From the NCBI GenBank assembly GCA_016218825.1, contig JACRCV010000008.1, positions 1 through 64,000 on the forward strand: a stretch of 64,000 bases of DNA, given 5' to 3'. Source of the stretch: Deltaproteobacteria bacterium. Its GTDB lineage: Bacteria; Myxococcota; XYA12-FULL-58-9. The translations under genes were made by a program, and so were the position numbers. Each line of letters starts with the position of its first letter. Positions within the stretch are counted from its first letter, which is position 1. Positions 60,067 to 64,000 of the stretch are shown here, in pieces. A model generated the notes under the pieces. It was not told the origin of the DNA and searched no databases. It saw only the letters and a program-made list of their open reading frames with translations.

Positions 60067-62562
60067 ATGATGACCAACCTGCGACAGCGTCTCGCCGCCA
60101 TCCCAAAGACGCTCAGCGCGTCTCTGACGCGCCTCGCCACCCGGCGCTACGGGGTGTTGATCGTCGCCGCGGCGCTCTGCACCGCGGTCGCGACCCACTT
60201 CGTCGCCGAGCTCAAGCTGAAGGCCGACTTCATCGAGCTGTTGCCGCAGCGCTACCAGAGCGTCATCGATCTGCGCAAGATCGTCGCCCAGGTCGGCGGC
60301 CTCGGCAACCTCTCGATCGCCTTCATGTCCGAGGACGTCCAAGCCTCCGAGCGCCTCGCCGACGACCTCGCCCGCGTCCTCGACCGCGAGTTTCGCGACC
60401 GCATCCGCTACTACGACTACAAGATCGACGCGCTGAAGGCGTTCTACGAAGCGCACGCGCCCCTCTACGTGGGCGTCGACGACCTCGAGACCATCCGCGA
60501 CCGCCTCCGCGACCATGTGACGCGCGAGAAGCGCAAGAAGATCCCGCTGTTCACCGACCTGTTGGACGACGAGCCGACGGCCGCCGCCGGCCTCGACTTC
60601 AGCGACATCGAGGCCAAGTACGACGCCAAGACCAAGGCCTACGACCGCTACATCGACGGCTACTACACCGCCGAAGGCGGCCGGCTGTTGGCGATGCTCA
60701 TCAAGCCCAAGGGCGAGAGCACCAACATCCCGGCGATGACCCGCCTGGTCGCCGACCTGCAGGCGGCGATCGGCCGGCTGCGGCCCGAGACCTACGCCGC
60801 CGACATGAAGGTCGGCTTCGCCGGCAACTACAAGACCGGCCTCGAAGAGTACGAGACCCTGAAGAACGACATCCTCGGCACCGCGCTCTTGTGCCTGACC
60901 CTGGTGTCGCTCTCGATCCTGGCGTTCTTCCGCCGCCTGCGCGCCGTGCTGTTGCTCGGCATCTGCTCGGTCACCGCGGTGCTCTGGACCTTCGCGGTCA
61001 CCTACTTCGCGATCGGCTACCTCAACACCGTCACCGCCTTCTTGGGCGCGATCATCGCCGGCACCGGCATCAACTACGGCATCATCCTGTTGGCGCGCTA
61101 CTTCGAAGAGCGCCGCCTCGGCGCCACCCCCGAGGCCGCCGTCGCCACCGCCATCCAAGAGACCCTGGTCGCCACCTTCGGCGCCGCCAGCACCACCGCG
61201 GTCGCGTTCGGCGTCTTCATGCTCGCCGAGGTGAAGTCGTTCTCGCAGTTCGGCTTCATCGGGCTCGTCGGCATCGTCTTGATCTGGCTCGCGAGCTACA
61301 CGCTGCTACCGGCAATGGTCGTCGCCTCCGAGGCGCTGTGGCCGTCGGTGCGCCGGAGCCCCCCCGGCGCCCAGCTGTTGAGCGACAGCGTCGGCCTGGG
61401 CTTCCTCGCCAAGGTCGCGCGTCACGACACCCTGGTGTTGACGGTCTTCGGGCTCGGCGCGGTCGCCGGCGGCATCGTCTTCCTGCGCTACCTCCCGACC
61501 TCGTTGGAGTACGACATGTCGCGGCTGCGCACCAAGAGCAGCCTGGAGTCGGGCACCGCGAAGCTCGATCACCGCATCAGCCGCATCTTCGACGTCTCGA
61601 TGACCCCGGCGGTGCTGGTCGCCGACACCCCGGAGGAGGCGCGCGCCATCTGCGCCGCGCTCGCCAAGAAGAAGGCCGCGGCCGGCGACGCCGCCGGCAT
61701 CGAGCGCTGTCGCTCGATCTACTCGTTCTTGCCGAGCGACCAGGAGGCCAAGCTCGCGCTGATCGCCGAGATCCGCGACCTGTTGTCCGGCACCACCCGC
61801 GCCGCGCTCACCGAGACCCAGCGCCGGCAGCTCGACGAGCTCGAGCACAGCCTGCCGCCCGGGCCGCTCGGCATCGACGACCTGCCCGAAGAGATGACGC
61901 GCTACTTCGTCGACACCGCGGGCAGGATCGGCACCTTCGTCTACGTCGACCCGCGCGAAGGCCGGAACCTCTGGAACGCCGAGAACCTGCTCCGCTTCAC
62001 GAGCGACATCCGGCAGCTGACGCTCACCGACGGCAAGCAGATCACCTCCTCCGGCGAAGCGGTGATCTTCGCCGACCTCTTGACCCTGATGAAGCACGAC
62101 AGCCCGATCGCCACCGCGCTGTCGTTCTTGGCGGTGTTCCTGCTCGTGGTCATGACCTTCGGGAGCCTCAGCGCCTCGGCCTACGTCACCCTGAGCCTGC
62201 TCGTCGGCAGCCTGCTGATGGTCGGAGCGATGGCGGCCGTCGACGTCAAGCTCAACTTCTTCAACTTCGTGGCGCTGCCGATGACCTTCGGCATCGGCGT
62301 CGACTACTCGATCAACATCTATCAGCGCTACCTCCAGGAGGGCCGCGGCTCGCTGCAGAAGGTCTTTCGCCGCACCGGCGGCGCGGTGCTCCTCTGTTCG
62401 CTGACCACCATCATCGGCTACCTGACGTTGATCATCGCCGACAGCAACGCCCTGGTGTCGTTGGGCGGCCTCGCGATCCTCGGCGAATTCACCTGCCTGG
62501 CGACCGCGCTCGTCGCGCTGCCGGCGTTCATCGCCCGCCAGGAGCGGCGCCCCGATGCCTAG
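60067..62562 (+). CDS. MMPL/RND-superfamily lipid exporter, copy 2
   Basis: The 831-residue protein has the same twofold plan as the 39648 gene: TM1 (YGVLIVAAALCTAVATHFV), loop 1, a TM block with GTGINYGIILLARY, TM7, loop 2 and a second block with GIGVDYSINIYQRY. The first motif lacks an acidic residue (Asn-Tyr) and the second keeps Asp. It probably moves a lipid product of the adjacent enzymes out of the inner membrane. It overlaps the TolC gene by 8 bp. Confidence 0.9.
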   Translation: MMTNLRQRLAAIPKTLSASLTRLATRRYGVLIVAAALCTAVATHFVAELKLKADFIELLPQRYQSVIDLRKIVAQVGGLGNLSIAFMSEDVQASERLADDLARVLDREFRDRIRYYDYKIDALKAFYEAHAPLYVGVDDLETIRDRLRDHVTREKRKKIPLFTDLLDDEPTAAAGLDFSDIEAKYDAKTKAYDRYIDGYYTAEGGRLLAMLIKPKGESTNIPAMTRLVADLQAAIGRLRPETYAADMKVGFAGNYKTGLEEYETLKNDILGTALLCLTLVSLSILAFFRRLRAVLLLGICSVTAVLWTFAVTYFAIGYLNTVTAFLGAIIAGTGINYGIILLARYFEERRLGATPEAAVATAIQETLVATFGAASTTAVAFGVFMLAEVKSFSQFGFIGLVGIVLIWLASYTLLPAMVVASEALWPSVRRSPPGAQLLSDSVGLGFLAKVARHDTLVLTVFGLGAVAGGIVFLRYLPTSLEYDMSRLRTKSSLESGTAKLDHRISRIFDVSMTPAVLVADTPEEARAICAALAKKKAAAGDAAGIERCRSIYSFLPSDQEAKLALIAEIRDLLSGTTRAALTETQRRQLDELEHSLPPGPLGIDDLPEEMTRYFVDTAGRIGTFVYVDPREGRNLWNAENLLRFTSDIRQLTLTDGKQITSSGEAVIFADLLTLMKHDSPIATALSFLAVFLLVVMTFGSLSASAYVTLSLLVGSLLMVGAMAAVDVKLNFFNFVALPMTFGIGVDYSINIYQRYLQEGRGSLQKVFRRTGGAVLLCSLTTIIGYLTLIIADSNALVSLGGLAILGEFTCLATALVALPAFIARQERRPDA

Positions 62563-63979
62563 CCCGCGCCCGACCCCGACCGCCGCCGTGGCCCTGCTGT
62601 TGGCCTTCGGAACGCCCTTCGCCCTCGGCGCCGAAGAGCCTTCGCCCCAAGCGCCACCGGCGGCCGACGCCGCCACCACTCTGTCGCTCGCCGACTTGCT
62701 GCAGAGCACGGCGCGGCACAACCCCTTGCTGACCGCGAGCCGGCACGACGTCGAGGTGGCCGAGGCCGAACAGGAGAGCGTCGCCGGCCGGTCTCTGCCC
62801 ACGGTCAGCGCGCTGCTTTTCGGCGGACCGACGCCGGCGGCGCACGGCGACGCCGTCACCAGCACCACGCCGGTCTCCGACTATGGCTACGTGCTGCAGA
62901 ACCTCGGGCCGTTCTTCCGCGCCGAGCTCACGATCACCGAGCCGCTCTACACCTTCGGCAAGCTGACCGCGGCGCACCGGGCGGCGGCCGAGCTCGTCGG
63001 GGTGCGCGAGGCGCAGGCCGTGGTCGCCAAGTGGACGGCGGTCACCGAGGTGAAGTCGGTCTACTACGGCTTGGTGCTGTGCGCCGAGCTGCTGCAGCTC
63101 GTCGACGAGATCCAGGCTCACGTCGACCAGGCCGAGACCTACCTCGAAGAGCACCTGCACAGCGACGACGGCGAGGTGACCCCCATCGATCGCGCCAAGC
63201 TCAACGCCTACGAGGCCGAGCTCAAGACGCAGCGCATCGACGTCGTCAAACGGCACGCGGAGCTCGCGGACGCCCTCGCCCGCCTCGCGGGCCTCGAGCC
63301 GGGAACCCATCTGCGGCTCGCGGACCGCGCGCTGACCAAGGTCGCGCTCCCCGCGGCCGCGCTCGTCGGCGCCGCCGCGGCGGCGGTGGACAGTCACCCC
63401 GAGCTGCGCGCCGTCGATGCCGGTGTGCGGGCGTTGACGCTGAAGCGCGAGGCGGTGCAGAAGACCTATTGGCCGGATCTCTTCCTCGCGGCGCGGGCGC
63501 GCTACGGCGTGGCGCCGGGTCGAGATCAACAGGCGAGCCCGTTCGCCAAAGACGACTTCAACTTCCTCGATGCCGGCGTCGCCTTGGGCCTGCGCTACGA
63601 GTGGCTCACCGGGGTCACCGGCGCCGAGGTCGCGAAGGTGTCGGCGGAGCTCTTGGCGCTGCAAGACCGCAGACAGGCGCTGGCGCTCAGGGTCGCGCAC
63701 GAGATCCAAACCGCGACCGCCGCGGTTGGCGCCGCCGGCGCCAAGATCGAGATCGGCGAGGACGGCTTCCGCGCCGCCCGCGCCTGGAGCTTGTTCGCGC
63801 AGAACGGCTTCGAGCTCGGCACGGTGTCGGCGAAGGACTTGATCGACGCGCTCGGGGCGTTCGTCAAGGCGCGCTTCACGCTCCTGTCCCACACCTACGA
63901 ATACAACCTCGCGGTCGCGCGTCTATCTCAAGCCACCGGCCACGAGCTCCTCCCCGAGCTCGCCACCGGCGTGTGGTAA
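62555..63979 (+). CDS. TolC-family outer-membrane efflux protein
   Basis: The 474-residue channel has a signal peptide (AVALLLAFGTPFALGAE). It has two TolC repeats (LSLADLLQSTARHNPLLTASRHDVEVAEAEQ; later ARAWSLFAQNGFELGTVSAKDLIDALGAFVKAR). It probably gives the export system for the lipid block an outer-membrane duct. After its stop the window ends at 64000; an ATG at 63995 could begin a further gene, perhaps an adaptor. Confidence 0.9.
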   Translation: MPSPRPTPTAAVALLLAFGTPFALGAEEPSPQAPPAADAATTLSLADLLQSTARHNPLLTASRHDVEVAEAEQESVAGRSLPTVSALLFGGPTPAAHGDAVTSTTPVSDYGYVLQNLGPFFRAELTITEPLYTFGKLTAAHRAAAELVGVREAQAVVAKWTAVTEVKSVYYGLVLCAELLQLVDEIQAHVDQAETYLEEHLHSDDGEVTPIDRAKLNAYEAELKTQRIDVVKRHAELADALARLAGLEPGTHLRLADRALTKVALPAAALVGAAAAAVDSHPELRAVDAGVRALTLKREAVQKTYWPDLFLAARARYGVAPGRDQQASPFAKDDFNFLDAGVALGLRYEWLTGVTGAEVAKVSAELLALQDRRQALALRVAHEIQTATAAVGAAGAKIEIGEDGFRAARAWSLFAQNGFELGTVSAKDLIDALGAFVKARFTLLSHTYEYNLAVARLSQATGHELLPELATGVW

Positions 63980-64000
63980 AACGGAGCCGTCCCGATGTCC

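Overview
The window is high-GC DNA (about 70% by eye) with strongly GC3-biased codons, dense gene packing and many ATGA-type stop/start overlaps. The gene content points to a deltaproteobacterial-type bacterium, most likely a myxobacterium (Myxococcota). Pointers are a DUF507 protein, a caspase-family protein run by its own ECF sigma/anti-sigma pair, PilZ, HEAT and TPR proteins, many unfamiliar lipoproteins, and a Cys-rich small protein of a type I associate with this group. There is no rRNA, tRNA, CRISPR array, IS element or phage. No gene-free stretch exceeds 300 bp.

Layout. 1-4.7 kb: the tail of an unknown gene, sfsA, a periplasmic helical protein, a VapBC pair, an alkaline-phosphatase-superfamily hydrolase and a DUF3108-like protein. 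4.7-10.9 kb: a minus-strand heavy-metal RND operon (Cys-rich anchored peptide, czcC, czcB, czcA). 10.9-16.3 kb: a DUF507 gene and ftsK fire divergently from two good sigma70-type promoters, followed by a small protein and a HEAT-repeat protein. 16.4-19.9 kb: a translationally coupled phospholipid trio (PlsB-like acyltransferase, GpsA, App1-like phosphatidate phosphatase). 19.9-24.1 kb: a Dpm1-like glycosyltransferase, a lipoprotein and an amino-sugar cassette (cupin, DegT aminotransferase, methyltransferase). 24.4-31.2 kb: a 1008-residue beta-propeller lipoprotein, an HSL-type hydrolase, an outer-membrane fusion protein and an APH-fold kinase-like protein.

31.2-33.4 kb: an unusual three-gene operon encoding a 16-cysteine protein, a TPR protein and a P-loop ATPase, divergent from a PilZ gene. 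34.2-42.1 kb: TolC, adaptor, HAE1-type RND pump and MMPL/RND exporter. 42.1-47.3 kb: a five-gene redox operon: GlpC-like Fe-S protein, DUF3501, a CcmI-type Ig-like lipoprotein, a SoxA-like ferredoxin/flavoprotein and a BFD-SoxB fusion. I read it as a dehydrogenase system feeding electrons to an Fe-S carrier; its substrate is unknown. 47.5-50.4 kb: a COG2509-type flavoprotein and a cysteine desulfurase. 50.4-54.7 kb: ECF sigma, anti-sigma, caspase-barrel protein and two lipoproteins in one operon. 54.9-57.4 kb: a lipoprotein, a polytopic membrane protein and DUF3047. 57.7-64 kb: PAP2-type membrane enzyme, GT4 glycosyltransferase, MMPL exporter and TolC, which look like a pathway for making and exporting a glycolipid.

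Most of the window concerns the cell envelope: metal and drug efflux, lipid synthesis, lipid export and surface lipoproteins. A GC-rich dispersed intergenic repeat occurs three times (near 0.2, 21.6 and 49.2 kb). The strongest candidates for undescribed systems are the Cys-rich/TPR/ATPase operon, the five-gene redox operon and the sigma/anti-sigma/caspase operon.
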